Below the pieces are notes generated by a model that saw nothing but the letters and a program-made list of their open reading frames with translations, was not told where the DNA came from and did not search any database. The position numbers and the translations under genes were made by a program. Below are positions 43,030 through 50,913 of a stretch of DNA of 64,000 bases, piece by piece. How positions within the stretch are numbered: position 1 is the first letter of the stretch; every line of letters begins with the position of its first letter. The stretch is from the NCBI RefSeq assembly GCF_001455205.1, contig NZ_CP013341.1:1364001-1428000 (forward strand). Reading direction: 5' to 3'. This DNA comes from Nitrosomonas ureae (GTDB lineage: Bacteria; Pseudomonadota; Gammaproteobacteria; Burkholderiales; Nitrosomonadaceae).

Positions 43030-44142
43030 TTACCAAACGGTATGCAAGCCCGGTATGCCGATGCGCTGGATGTGGATAGCATTATTACCTTCTTCGTAAG
43101 CAAGCAATTTGCCTTCTTTGTGCCAAAGGCGAAATGCCAGCGAGTAAGACAGCACCCGGATCGGATAATCGCGCGGCAAAGTCTGTAAATAGGGTTGTAT
43201 TGTGGTGAAATCGACCGCACCATATTGTTGCATGATAAAACGTAACCCTCCATTTGCGGGGCCGATATTATAGGCCAGCAATCCCAAAAAAAGATCACCT
43301 TTCATTTCAGCCAGATAATGCTTAAATGTAGCTGCGGCGACAAAGGCATTATGGCGGGAGTTATCCAAGGCTATTTTTTCCGTACCCAGCTGTTTGCGTG
43401 CCTGCGCAATAACCGTTTCCGGAACGCGAGTGATTTGAAATAGCCCTTTGCCCCCGTCGCTGCTGTCTCGCGGAATGAAAGAGGATTCCGTCGCGGCAAT
43501 ACCGTGTAGCAGATTGACATCGATATTAAAAGAGCGGGCAGCATCTTCGATCGCCTGCCGATATTCCTGCGACCGGTTAACCATTTTTTGCAGCTGTGCG
43601 GTATCGTGCCGTCGGTAGGCGGCGTAAACCTGGTGTGCAATTGTCACTCGTCCGGCTTCTTCCTTGCCGCCTACTAAGGTGCGGAAATGACCATAAGTCA
43701 GTGTGAATTGATCGTGCGTAACTAGCCAGGAGATCAGCAATGCCAGTGCCAATGATAAACCCGGGGTCAGAAATTCCGAATGCAATTGCAACCACTTTCT
43801 CAGTTTCCACCAGCCAATCAGAAAAAGGCTTGCTGCTAATATCAAACCCAATATACCGGCAGTAAATGGCAGCAAGTTAACAAAAAAATTGGTACCTGAG
43901 AACCGGCTGGCGGAATAGCCCAGTAACATGATGATGGCACAGAATGCTGCAATGCCCAAGCCCAATAATTCAATACCGGTCAGCAGTATTTTTCGTCGGA
44001 ATCTGCCGGGTTGAGTTCTTCCGGTTCGTCTCCTCAGTTTGTGGGTATTACTGATACTACGCACAACTTTTGTTCGCTTGCGTTTCTGTTTTGGTTTGAT
44101 GTCGCCGGATTCAAGATTATTAAGCGGATTTGTTCTGTTCAT
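43030..44142 (-). CDS. Membrane-anchored lytic transglycosylase (SLT domain)
   Basis: A 370-residue protein. The N-terminus is strongly basic and followed by three hydrophobic helices (residues about 52-75, 85-110 and 125-142). The periplasmic C-terminal half is a soluble-lytic-transglycosylase domain: IAATESSF with the catalytic glutamate, SSDGGKGLFQITRV, FVAAATFKHYLAEMKG and LLAYNIGPANGG. Multi-helix anchoring is unusual for SLT enzymes, which normally have one signal or lipid anchor. It should cut glycan strands near the inner membrane; whether it serves a secretion system or cell-wall turnover is open. Confidence 0.85.
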   Translation of the reverse strand: MNRTNPLNNLESGDIKPKQKRKRTKVVRSISNTHKLRRRTGRTQPGRFRRKILLTGIELLGLGIAAFCAIIMLLGYSASRFSGTNFFVNLLPFTAGILGLILAASLFLIGWWKLRKWLQLHSEFLTPGLSLALALLISWLVTHDQFTLTYGHFRTLVGGKEEAGRVTIAHQVYAAYRRHDTAQLQKMVNRSQEYRQAIEDAARSFNIDVNLLHGIAATESSFIPRDSSDGGKGLFQITRVPETVIAQARKQLGTEKIALDNSRHNAFVAAATFKHYLAEMKGDLFLGLLAYNIGPANGGLRFIMQQYGAVDFTTIQPYLQTLPRDYPIRVLSYSLAFRLWHKEGKLLAYEEGNNAIHIQRIGIPGLHTVW

Positions 44143-44338
44143 TGATATAAAGTCTAAGCAATTGAATCAATGATAACTACATGGATGATGTAATTTATTC
44201 CATTAAATTTTACTAATGGTTTCACTGAAAAGAAAATAAGGGTTTCCCCGGTATGCAACATTGTCCCGGTTACGTTAAGGTGCGTCTCTGTCATTTTACG
44301 TTGAGTTATTACAATCAGGAACATAAGGCGAGAAGAAA

Positions 44339-45661
44339 ATGCATAACGCGTGCAAATATAACAAAACAAGGTTATATGCCCATACTGGAATTCTGTTGCT
44401 TTTTTTGTTGAGCATCTGCAATGCTCATGCCAATAGTTTTCCAAATCTGCTTAAACAAAGCGGTCTGGAATTAGGGGGTTGGATCAACGGCGGTGCGACA
44501 TATAATGCCAACAATCCTGCAGATGGTTTCAATGGGGCGGTCACCTTTGCCGATCGTGCCAATCGGTTTCAATTAAATCAGCTCAATATATTTTTACAAC
44601 GGAATGTCGAATCGGAAGGTACAAAGTGGGACCTCGGCGGCCGCTTTGATTTTTTGTTCGGTACTGATGCCATCTACACCCAGGCTTTTGGCATCTCTGC
44701 ATTCGATGAGAATACCGGGGAACCTTCAAATCGGGGAAACTGGGATCTGAATTTGTGTTGCAACTCGACGCGTACGTATGGAATCGCGTTGCCGCAGGCC
44801 TATTTAGAGGCTTACGTGCCAATGGGCCGTGGCCTCAACATCAAAGTTGGACATTTCTATACTCCCCTAGGATATGAAACCGTTCCGGCACCGGATAACT
44901 TCTTTTATACACGCGGATATATTCTGAACAGTGGCGAACCGTTTACACATACCGGACTTCTAGGCAGTCACACGATTAATCGAAACTGGCAAATTCAGGG
45001 CGGTGCAACCACTGGCAGCGCGACGGGCGGTTGGGATGGCGGTTTTGATAAGCAACTCGATAACTGGGGCGGGCTGGCAAATATCTTGTGGAACAGTGAC
45101 GACAGACGAACTGCGGCACAACTCGGCGGCACTTATGGGCGGACAGCTACCGATGAACCCTGGCTAATGTATAGTGTTGTTCTGCAACACTGGCTTACGC
45201 CCAAGACTCATATGGTGTTGCATCATACCCACGGTTGGGCGGCCAATATCAATTTGCCGGGTGGAATCCAGAATGCTGCATGGTATAGCATCAATACGCA
45301 TCTGACCTATGATCTGCTGCGCGATTTGTCTGTCGGCATTCGTATGGAACGCTTTCATGACCGCAACGGCTGGCGTGTTTTTTCACCTTATCGTATATTG
45401 TCCGCGTTGAACAACAAGGGGGTGAGTTACGCAGGAAATATCCCTTTCATAAGTGCACCGGCAGATTATTATGCAGTTACCTTAGGTATGAACTGGAAGC
45501 CGATAAAACGATGGAATAAAGGCTGGAAGCCTATTCGCAATATTAATATCCGGAAAAATATCCGTTATGATCGTGCGGACGGTATTGACATGGCATTTCG
45601 TCCGTTCGACGGTAAAAAGGATCAGTTTCTGTTTTCATTGGATGCAACGATTCCATTTTGA
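44339..45661 (+). CDS. Outer-membrane beta-barrel porin, BBP2/OmpL-like
   Basis: A 440-residue outer-membrane protein with a signal peptide ending NAHA near residue 31. LELGGWINGGATYNANNPADGFNG, RFQLNQLNIFLQRNVE, LPQAYLEAYVP and VGHFYTPLGYE are the signature of the putative beta-barrel porin-2 (BBP2, DUF1597) family. It ends in phenylalanine (SLDATIPF), the C-terminal signal for the BAM machinery. Substrate unknown. It is convergent with a second barrel protein, the alginate-export-type gene. Confidence 0.85.
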   Translation: MHNACKYNKTRLYAHTGILLLFLLSICNAHANSFPNLLKQSGLELGGWINGGATYNANNPADGFNGAVTFADRANRFQLNQLNIFLQRNVESEGTKWDLGGRFDFLFGTDAIYTQAFGISAFDENTGEPSNRGNWDLNLCCNSTRTYGIALPQAYLEAYVPMGRGLNIKVGHFYTPLGYETVPAPDNFFYTRGYILNSGEPFTHTGLLGSHTINRNWQIQGGATTGSATGGWDGGFDKQLDNWGGLANILWNSDDRRTAAQLGGTYGRTATDEPWLMYSVVLQHWLTPKTHMVLHHTHGWAANINLPGGIQNAAWYSINTHLTYDLLRDLSVGIRMERFHDRNGWRVFSPYRILSALNNKGVSYAGNIPFISAPADYYAVTLGMNWKPIKRWNKGWKPIRNINIRKNIRYDRADGIDMAFRPFDGKKDQFLFSLDATIPF

Positions 45662-45689
45662 ATGGTCGCCAGCATAGTGGCCGGACAAC

Positions 45690-45720
45690 AATGGATCCCA
45701 GTTACAGGAATCCATTTTTT
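45690..45720 (+). terminator. Rho-independent terminator after the BBP2 porin
   Basis: AATGGAT (45690-45696) pairs with ATCCATT (45710-45716) over a 13-nt loop and is followed by TTTT. It is 29 bp after the stop. Confidence 0.65.
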
Positions 45721-45820
45721 GTCAGATAACGAAACATATAGCATTGTGAAGCCAATTCATTCTTTCTGATTCCTTATTGTTTTTTTGCATGATTGGCAAG
45801 AATATTTTTAATGTGAAGTA

Positions 45821-47317
45821 CTAAAATTTAATAGTCGCCATGGTATATCCATAGTTCGTATCCGCCATGCCCGGGCTTTGTGGGACTTTATCGAAATAGT
45901 CGCCTTTGAATATATGACTATATCCTATATCAAAGCTTATGCGCTTTAAGTAACTCCACTGAGGAGCCCACCCCACACTGATATCAAGCATATTGCCCAA
46001 GAAAGTGCCGGCTTGCCCCGTCGGATCTTGTAGACCGCTGCCTACATACGCGCCATGTTTATTGGCTAACCAGTATGCGCGATGAGACATCATAAGTCTG
46101 ACATCAGGGCGCGGTATAAAGGTTGCGCGAAAACCTACCGGTGAAATCAGATTGGAGGGAAAGAATGGTCCGAACATACCGGTGGGGCCATATTCCACAC
46201 GGCGTTTAGCATACAAGATATCAAAATTCTTATTGGGATCCTGGCTTCCTGATGAAAAATCGAATAGGTAAACTAATCGTAATGGCATTGAAGTTTTAAA
46301 GCTATAGCCTATTTCACCATGATGGCGATGTGCAAAAACCTTGGTATCCTGGGTATCGCCAAACTGATACATGGATTCAATTTCATAATCCATTTGTCCT
46401 GCCACCGGCTTGGCAAACAATCTAAAGCCGGTGGTGGATAGATTACGTTTCCTGAGCTTATTTCCCTCATTTAATTGCAGGAAATAATAGTCCACGTTAG
46501 CCCAGGGTAGATCACGATTCGTAACCTGCACGCCTGAAAAATAAGTTTCAGGCGTATTCCAATCCATATGCGTTGGTTCTCTATTGACCGGGCGGGTGCC
46601 AAATACCTGCAGACCCCATTTTTCCTGGTCGTTTCCTACTACAAGTCGTATCCCATCAAAAGTGGGCGTAAAGGGTCCCCATCGATGACCCCCTAACAGC
46701 CTTGCTTCTCCAGTTTCCAGCAAAAATCGACCCACTTCAAATGTCGCGTTATAGCCTGTTCCTAGAAAATTCTTGAATAAATAATCGAGATGAAGCTGGG
46801 TAAAATCAAAGTGATTGGCAAAAAGTGGGGATCGGTCTTGTCCAAAATTTGCTAATGGCGCGCGTATATCTGTCAATTCGAGGGTAAACTTGAGAGGTTC
46901 TATGATATTTTTGATTTCCATCAAAAACCTTGTCCGCTGATGAATCTGATCATTAAAACCCGGGATAGCTCTGGTGAAACCATTATCGTAGGCGTCATAG
47001 CGCGTCCGATGTTCAACCGCCAAATCGAGCCAATTGGGCGTTATGGCAGACAGTGGATTTTTATGATTCTCCATTATCTTAGTCAGATTATCAAAGTCAA
47101 ACCGAGTTTCCCCTACGGTTTCTTGTGCACTGAATGGCGCTCCATTAGTTTCTTTGGGTATTTTGTGGCTCCTGGCAATAACCGAGGATTTTTTGGTTTT
47201 CTCTGTTTCCGCAAGTTTCATTTCAGCGGCAACAGCGCTGTTATTCCCGATAATGCATCCCAAGATAAAAAAAATTATCCAGTGGATTAAGATTAACTGC
47301 CTATTCCTTAGGGTCAT
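45821..47317 (-). CDS. Alginate-export-family outer-membrane porin
   Basis: A 498-residue barrel protein with a signal peptide ending SAVA near residue 30. A low-complexity linker precedes the barrel, which opens with WLDLAVEHRTRYDAYDNGF and RTRFLMEIKNI. VGRFLLETGEARLLGGHRW, NREPTHMDW and YDFSSG-type strands mark the alginate_exp (AlgE-like) family. The protein ends in MATIKF, again a BAM signal. Many members are not alginate exporters but general substrate-specific porins; no alginate genes are visible here. Confidence 0.85.
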   Translation of the reverse strand: MTLRNRQLILIHWIIFFILGCIIGNNSAVAAEMKLAETEKTKKSSVIARSHKIPKETNGAPFSAQETVGETRFDFDNLTKIMENHKNPLSAITPNWLDLAVEHRTRYDAYDNGFTRAIPGFNDQIHQRTRFLMEIKNIIEPLKFTLELTDIRAPLANFGQDRSPLFANHFDFTQLHLDYLFKNFLGTGYNATFEVGRFLLETGEARLLGGHRWGPFTPTFDGIRLVVGNDQEKWGLQVFGTRPVNREPTHMDWNTPETYFSGVQVTNRDLPWANVDYYFLQLNEGNKLRKRNLSTTGFRLFAKPVAGQMDYEIESMYQFGDTQDTKVFAHRHHGEIGYSFKTSMPLRLVYLFDFSSGSQDPNKNFDILYAKRRVEYGPTGMFGPFFPSNLISPVGFRATFIPRPDVRLMMSHRAYWLANKHGAYVGSGLQDPTGQAGTFLGNMLDISVGWAPQWSYLKRISFDIGYSHIFKGDYFDKVPQSPGMADTNYGYTMATIKF

Positions 47318-47754
47318 TCGTTTACGCTCCTATCATTTTTTCAAAAAAACTCTATACGAAATAATACTGAAGAAGCGCGAGACGGAATATTCGGTCTGAC
47401 ACGTAAGGGCAATTCCTTATATGCATAATATTAAATAAGATATTTTGTAAATTGGATTTGTGCTGATCCAGCCATACCCTGATGGAGGACGTGCTCGAGT
47501 ATCAACTAGTAGGCTATAGCCAGGGTATCCAAGACAGCGATTATTAATCCGGATTGGAATTTGCTGACAGCCGCTACATTAATGCGTATCAGCTTCTAGT
47601 ACGGGTGCAGCTGGAAAGAAGAAACAGCGGATAGGGTATGGATAGAAGCCGTACGACGAGGGCCCTATAAAGAAAGAATCATCTAACGGTTGATAGTAGG
47701 CATTTACTACTCTGAGTTTAAGATTGCCATGAAGAAGCGAATAAAAAGAAAAAA
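47318..47754. other. Intergenic region, no gene recognised
   Basis: About 440 bp between the porin promoter side and the next terminator. A short minus-strand frame at 47579-47779 has no ribosome-binding site and runs through the downstream terminator stem, so it is not called. Part of the sequence (47460-47600) has a higher GC than its surroundings and may be remnant DNA of unknown origin. Confidence 0.35.
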
Positions 47755-47787
47755 GGTAGCCATTACCTCTGAATATCAATGGCTACC
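47755..47787 (-). terminator. Strong Rho-independent terminator of the small periplasmic gene
   Basis: GGTAGCCATT (47755-47764) and AATGGCTACC (47778-47787) form a perfect 10-bp stem with a 13-nt loop. Read on the minus strand it is followed by TTTTTTCTTTTTATT. It lies 20 bp after the stop at 47808. Confidence 0.9.
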
Positions 47788-47807
47788 TGCATGCAGTTTA
47801 ACAAGGT

Positions 47808-48071
47808 CTAGTAAGAACTTTTTTGAGGGCTCTCTTCACGTGGTCCTCCTGAATTAATGTCGCGTTTTTCATTTTCAGAAGAATTCTGTTCTGCCTTATT
47901 GCTATCATCTTTTTTGTGAGATGAAGAATGGGGCTGCGCTTGCTTAGGGGAATTCTCTTTATCATCAATTTTATTTTGTGTCTGAGAATAGTCAGCAAAG
48001 ACAGGCATACTCGTTAATAAGAATGCCGCACTGATAGCTAACGCTAGAGTTAATTTTTTTCCATGAATCAT
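47808..48071 (-). CDS. Small secreted low-complexity protein
   Basis: An 87-residue protein with a clean signal peptide (MIHGKKLTLALAISAAFLL, cut after VFA near residue 26). The mature part is polar and repetitive: rich in Ser, Lys, Gln, Asn and His (QAQPHSSSHKKDDSNK) with no predicted fold. I recognise no family. The good ribosome-binding context (GGAGCAATATT), the signal peptide and the strong terminator make it a real gene. It is divergent from the first csbD-like gene, and a CRP-like site lies 61 bp upstream of its start. Confidence 0.7.
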   Translation of the reverse strand: MIHGKKLTLALAISAAFLLTSMPVFADYSQTQNKIDDKENSPKQAQPHSSSHKKDDSNKAEQNSSENEKRDINSGGPREESPQKSSY

Positions 48072-48131
48072 AATATTGCTCCTTTTTTGATTAACAGGTT
48101 TAATATGGTGCTTTCAATTCTCGCTTGCGTC

Positions 48132-48147
48132 TGTGCGCTGTCTCACA
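48132..48147. promoter_or_regulatory. CRP-like site, TGTG-N8-CACA
   Basis: TGTGCGCTGTCTCACA is a near-perfect dyad 61 bp upstream of the minus-strand gene at 48071. Its centre resembles the other island sites (CGCT.T.). Confidence 0.45.
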
Positions 48148-48167
48148 AACAGATAAAACTCATGCAA

Positions 48168-48224
48168 AAGCAATACTTGCGAGAAAGTATTTTCAAAAGA
48201 AAACATTGCAGAAAGCAATGTTTT
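48168..48224 (+). other. Tandem hairpins, possible small-RNA end
   Basis: Two adjacent hairpins: AATACTT/AAGTATT (within about 48168-48192), then AAAACATTGC (48200-48209) with GCAATGTTTT (48215-48224), the last followed by TG. Because the genes on both sides point away, a plus-strand terminator here has no gene to end, so an unannotated transcript starting near 48140 is possible. The rest of 48072-48459 carries no coding sequence. Confidence 0.35.
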
Positions 48225-48326
48225 TGATGTCATTGCTCATTTTTGTCTCAGCTTCGTATACGAGTAGTCATAAAATATGAATCCTTGGATCTTGCTTTCC
48301 AGTACGCTGCCCAAGAAGTTATTAAA

Positions 48327-48342
48327 TGTTGGCTATCGCACA
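48327..48342 (+). promoter_or_regulatory. Island operator motif, copy 1 (upstream of csbD-like gene)
   Basis: TGTT-GGCTATCG-CACA followed by TAC, containing the exact 9-mer CGCACATAC. It lies 118 bp upstream of the first CsbD start. See the three further copies at 48987, 52468 and 55224. Confidence 0.5.
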
Positions 48343-48459
48343 TACAGATTCGATTTCAACCGATAATTTAAAAAACGATGATAAGAAAAATAATTCATTA
48401 TTCTTGTTATCGCATAAATTTAATTAATGAAATTAGAAACTTACTAAGGAGAGTTAATT

Positions 48460-48660
48460 ATGAATTGGGATCAAGTTAAAGGAAATTGGACGCAAGTTAA
48501 AGGTAAAGCCCAGCAACAATGGGGCAAATTGACTAACGATGACTTGGACGTTATTGAAGGAAGCCGCGAGGAATTCGTTGGTAAAGTTCAGGAAAGATAC
48601 GGCATTGCAAAAGAAGAGGCTGAAAAACAAGTTGATGACTTTTGCAGGAAATGTAACTAA
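48460..48660 (+). CDS. CsbD family stress-response protein, copy 1
   Basis: A 66-residue CsbD/YjbJ-type protein starting MNWDQVKGNWTQVKGKAQQQWG, with DLDVIEGSREEFVGKVQERYG and the terminal EEAEKQVDDF. These small charged helical proteins accumulate under general stress in many bacteria; the molecular role is unknown. AAGGAGAG precedes the ATG. It is 55/66 identical to the second copy at 49453. This copy has an extra cysteine at position 62. Together with DUF1328, DUF883 and other genes it opens the stress island. Confidence 0.92.
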   Translation: MNWDQVKGNWTQVKGKAQQQWGKLTNDDLDVIEGSREEFVGKVQERYGIAKEEAEKQVDDFCRKCN

Positions 48661-48728
48661 CTGAATTAGTTAAATATACAGCTGTGATTACAGAGTTCAC
48701 TTTTCATGAACTCTGTAATCGAAAATAT

Positions 48729-48893
48729 TCAGCTCCACAGAATAACTACATACCTTCCCGACGGCCAGAGACCCTTCTCACAGCGATATCCTTCGTACTC
48801 ATATAGTCCTCTCGCTACAAATTGGGCAATTCTGCCACCTTCGCACCGATATTCCAGTATTACGCCAACTTTTTCTTTAGTGAATACCTGCAA
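48729..48893 (-). CDS. Candidate small ORF or gene remnant
   Basis: A 54-codon minus-strand frame from a TTG at 48893. The amino-acid pattern looks coding (EKVGVILEYRCEGGRIAQF, LYEYEGYRCEKGLWPSG, two cysteines spaced by 21) but there is no ribosome-binding site and I recognise no family. An ATG at about 48909 in another frame joins it only through a frameshift. It could be the end of a decayed gene. It lies in the 496-bp gap 48661-49156, which otherwise holds only an operator-like site. Confidence 0.25.
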   Translation of the reverse strand: MQVFTKEKVGVILEYRCEGGRIAQFVARGLYEYEGYRCEKGLWPSGRYVVILWS

Positions 48894-48986
48894 TGGTGTT
48901 CATTCATGGTGACTGTTTTACTGTTCCATATGACACAAACCAGAGCTATCCTGGGCAATCAGGATGTTCTGCTTAACTTGGTGCTT

Positions 48987-49002
48987 TGTGTGTGATCGCA
49001 CA
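48987..49002 (+). promoter_or_regulatory. Island operator motif, copy 2 (upstream of DUF1328 gene)
   Basis: TGTG-TGTGATCG-CACA followed by TAC, a full TGTG-N8-CACA dyad containing CGCACATAC. It is 155 bp upstream of the DUF1328 start at 49157. Confidence 0.5.
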
Positions 49003-49156
49003 TACCACACAAAATTCCTGCGGTAATATTACCTTTGTAACGCCTGCAGTGCGGGACACAATCGATCAGAAGCATCAATAGCTTCTGAATATTATTTTCC
49101 AGGTTGATGTAATAAGTTAATGCGCTAATCTGGAGCCTTAAACAAGGAGAAAACTC

Positions 49157-49324
49157 ATGATAAATTTGGCGATTACTTTCTTGGTGATAGCAATAATTGC
49201 CGCTCTATTAGGCATTACCGGCGTTGCAGGTATTGCTATGGAAATGGCTTGGATTTTGTTTGTTATCGGTGTTGTTTTAGCGATCGTATTCTGGGTAATG
49301 GGACGACGTCCACCGCCCGTGTAA
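49157..49324 (+). CDS. DUF1328 family small membrane protein
   Basis: A 55-residue protein, too short for many gene callers. It starts MINLAITFLVIAIIAALLG, has the conserved TGVAGIAMEMAWILF turn and a second helix (VIGVVLAIVFWVMG), and ends in a basic-proline tail (RRPPPV). This is the DUF1328/YtjA pattern: two membrane helices. AAGGAGAAA precedes the ATG by a good distance. Family members are often next to CsbD and DUF883 genes and induced by stress; function unknown. Confidence 0.88.
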   Translation: MINLAITFLVIAIIAALLGITGVAGIAMEMAWILFVIGVVLAIVFWVMGRRPPPV

Positions 49325-49452
49325 TTTTGTAATGGTATATAAATCGTAATTTCTCATAAAAGCAATTAAGGTACTGACGTTTGCAAATTTATCTAGCAAG
49401 TTAGGAGCCTCAATTAAATTGCTATCTCAATTTTAATCAAGGAGCATTTATT

Positions 49453-49653
49453 ATGAACTGGGATCAAATCAAAGGTAATTGGACACAGATCAAGGGTAAG
49501 GCGCAACAGCAATGGGGTGAATTAACGAATGATGATCTGGATATTATTGAAGGAAAGCGTGAAGAACTGGTCGGCAGAATTCAGGAAAGATATGGAATCG
49601 CCAAAGAAGAAGCTGAAAAGCAAGTCGATGATTTTACAAAAAAATGTGAATAA
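49453..49653 (+). CDS. CsbD family stress-response protein, copy 2
   Basis: A 66-residue CsbD-type protein (MNWDQIKGNWTQIKGKAQQQWG, DLDIIEGKREELVGRIQERYG). It differs from the first copy at 11 positions, mostly V/I, K/R and F/L exchanges, so the pair arose by duplication and is under conservative selection. CAAGGAGC precedes the start. A small secreted coiled-coil gene follows after 30 bp and is probably cotranscribed. Confidence 0.92.
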   Translation: MNWDQIKGNWTQIKGKAQQQWGELTNDDLDIIEGKREELVGRIQERYGIAKEEAEKQVDDFTKKCE

Positions 49654-49683
49654 ATATTTTTATCGTAAAACGGAGGTATCAAA

Positions 49684-49986
49684 ATGAATAGTTTAATGAA
49701 AATGACCGTAGCCTTAAGCGCTTTCTTGTTTATTATCGTTGCATCCAATAGCTATTCTCAAAGCGCCATTCAAAGAATGGATGATGCTGAGACACGGGCT
49801 GACAGACTGGAAGATAAAGCGGATCAGATAAGAGAAGCAGATGAAGATGCCAAAGAAGCAGTGGAGAAGGTGCGCGAAAAGCAGGCCGACAAAATGGAGG
49901 ATCGTGCGGATCAGCTTAGAGAGTCGGCTGAAGATGAAGCCGACAGAATAGAAGATCGCGCAGACAAAGTCAGGGATAGTTATTAA
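49684..49986 (+). CDS. Small periplasmic coiled-coil protein
   Basis: A 100-residue protein with a signal peptide (residues 1-25, ending NSYS or SYSQS). The mature part is almost entirely a charged helix with repeats of the form DRADQLRES / DRLEDKADQIRE / DRIEDRADKVRD, about every 11 residues. This is a right-handed or hendecad coiled-coil rather than a heptad one. I know no family. CGGAGG precedes the start. The spacing to the upstream CsbD gene (30 bp) suggests one transcript. Confidence 0.75.
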   Translation: MNSLMKMTVALSAFLFIIVASNSYSQSAIQRMDDAETRADRLEDKADQIREADEDAKEAVEKVREKQADKMEDRADQLRESAEDEADRIEDRADKVRDSY

Positions 49987-50126
49987 TGCATATTTACATT
50001 TCTGCTGCTCAGACTTAGACTCGAATCAAATCTAAATTGTTAGTTATTTATCTTTCTGATAATTAACAATGCAGATTCGAGCTGAATCCTACAATAAACA
50101 GTATTAAACAAAACAGGAGAATAGTT

Positions 50127-50414
50127 ATGAGTATGAAAGAAGCCTACGAAAAGAAGCTGCAAGCGCAGCTGGATGAATGTGCCGCAGAGATCGATAAACT
50201 CAAGGCAAAGGCAGATAAAGCAGAAGCTGATGCGCAAATCGAATATTACAAGCAGATTGAAGAATTAAAATCCAAGCAAGCTGCGGTGGATGGAAAGCTT
50301 GCGGAACTCAAAGAGGCCAGTGAAGATGCGTGGGAAGATCTCAAGTCTGGTGTTGAGAGTGCGTGGGATTCACTGGGTAGTGCAATAAAATCGGCTGCTT
50401 CCAGATTTAAATAA
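50127..50414 (+). CDS. Coiled-coil protein, sll1863-like stress family
   Basis: A 95-residue cytoplasmic protein without signal peptide. Two-thirds is coiled coil (KKLQAQLDECAAEIDKLKAKADKAEADA, KQIEELKSKQAAVDGKLAELKEA), followed by the characteristic SEDAWEDLKSGVESAWDSLGSAIKSAASRFK ending seen in the sll1863-type stress family. Such proteins occur with CsbD/DUF883 genes in many bacteria; the mechanism is unknown. GGAG precedes the ATG. Confidence 0.75.
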   Translation: MSMKEAYEKKLQAQLDECAAEIDKLKAKADKAEADAQIEYYKQIEELKSKQAAVDGKLAELKEASEDAWEDLKSGVESAWDSLGSAIKSAASRFK

Positions 50415-50486
50415 CAGCTACTGTGTGATATGAATGTGGAGAAATCTATTGTGGAAGTGTTCCTTTCCATTAAAGAAACTCCGGAA

Positions 50487-50514
50487 AGCTTGCATTTGTC
50501 AGCTTGCATTTGTC
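50487..50514 (+). repeat. 14-bp perfect tandem duplication
   Basis: AGCTTGCATTTGTC occurs twice head to tail (50487-50500 and 50501-50514) at the left edge of the palindromic repeat below, as if made by insertion or slippage there. Confidence 0.8.
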
Positions 50515-50580
50515 ATTTCGAGCGTAAGTAAGAATCTCTAACAATCAATGTATAGGTTTTCTTGCGTGCTCGAAGTGACA
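50511..50580. repeat. REP/MITE-like palindromic repeat
   Basis: TGTCATTTCGAGC at the left and GCTCGAAGTGACA at the right are inverted repeats matching at 12 of 13 bases. The interior AGTAAGAATCT resembles the widespread bacterial palindromic repeat family with TGTCATTTCGAGCG-type ends. The 70-bp unit can fold as one long hairpin between two plus-strand genes. Confidence 0.65.
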
Positions 50581-50640
50581 CTTCCCCGGCATTTTTCTAC
50601 AAATAACAAATAATTCAACTTTAGATATGAGGTGTGCGAC

Positions 50641-50832
50641 ATGAATAAAATAATCTTATCAATTCTTCTGATATCGTCATCGTTAATACTGGCCGGCTGT
50701 GCAGAACAACAAGGTCCTGCCGAGCAAGCAGGTGAGAAAATAGACAGAGGGATAGAGAACAGCAAAGATGCGACTAGTGACGCTATTGAGAATGCGGGTG
50801 ATAAGATTGAAGATGCTACTGATCGTTATTAA
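50641..50832 (+). CDS. Small stress-island lipoprotein
   Basis: A 63-residue lipoprotein. Signal peptide MNKIILSILLISSSLILAGC ends in the lipobox LAGC at residue 20. The mature part (43 residues) is acidic and helical with repeats of the form DRGIENSKDATSDAIENAGDKIEDAT, like small entericidin-type lipoproteins. GAGG lies about 8 nt before the ATG at 50641. No function can be assigned. Confidence 0.75.
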   Translation: MNKIILSILLISSSLILAGCAEQQGPAEQAGEKIDRGIENSKDATSDAIENAGDKIEDATDRY

Positions 50833-50913
50833 AAATGATCGGTTCCGATTAGTTTAAACTGTCACATAAAATTTTATCTCCCACTATTTTTATATTTTCA
50901 AGTATAAGATTAC

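Noticed and set aside
47579..47779. A 66-codon minus-strand frame upstream of the porin
   Set aside because: It starts inside the terminator stem of the neighbouring gene, has no ribosome-binding site and no recognisable sequence.
48706..48912. A 68-codon plus-strand frame after the first csbD gene
   Set aside because: The opposite strand looks more coding-like, and this frame lacks a start context and family.
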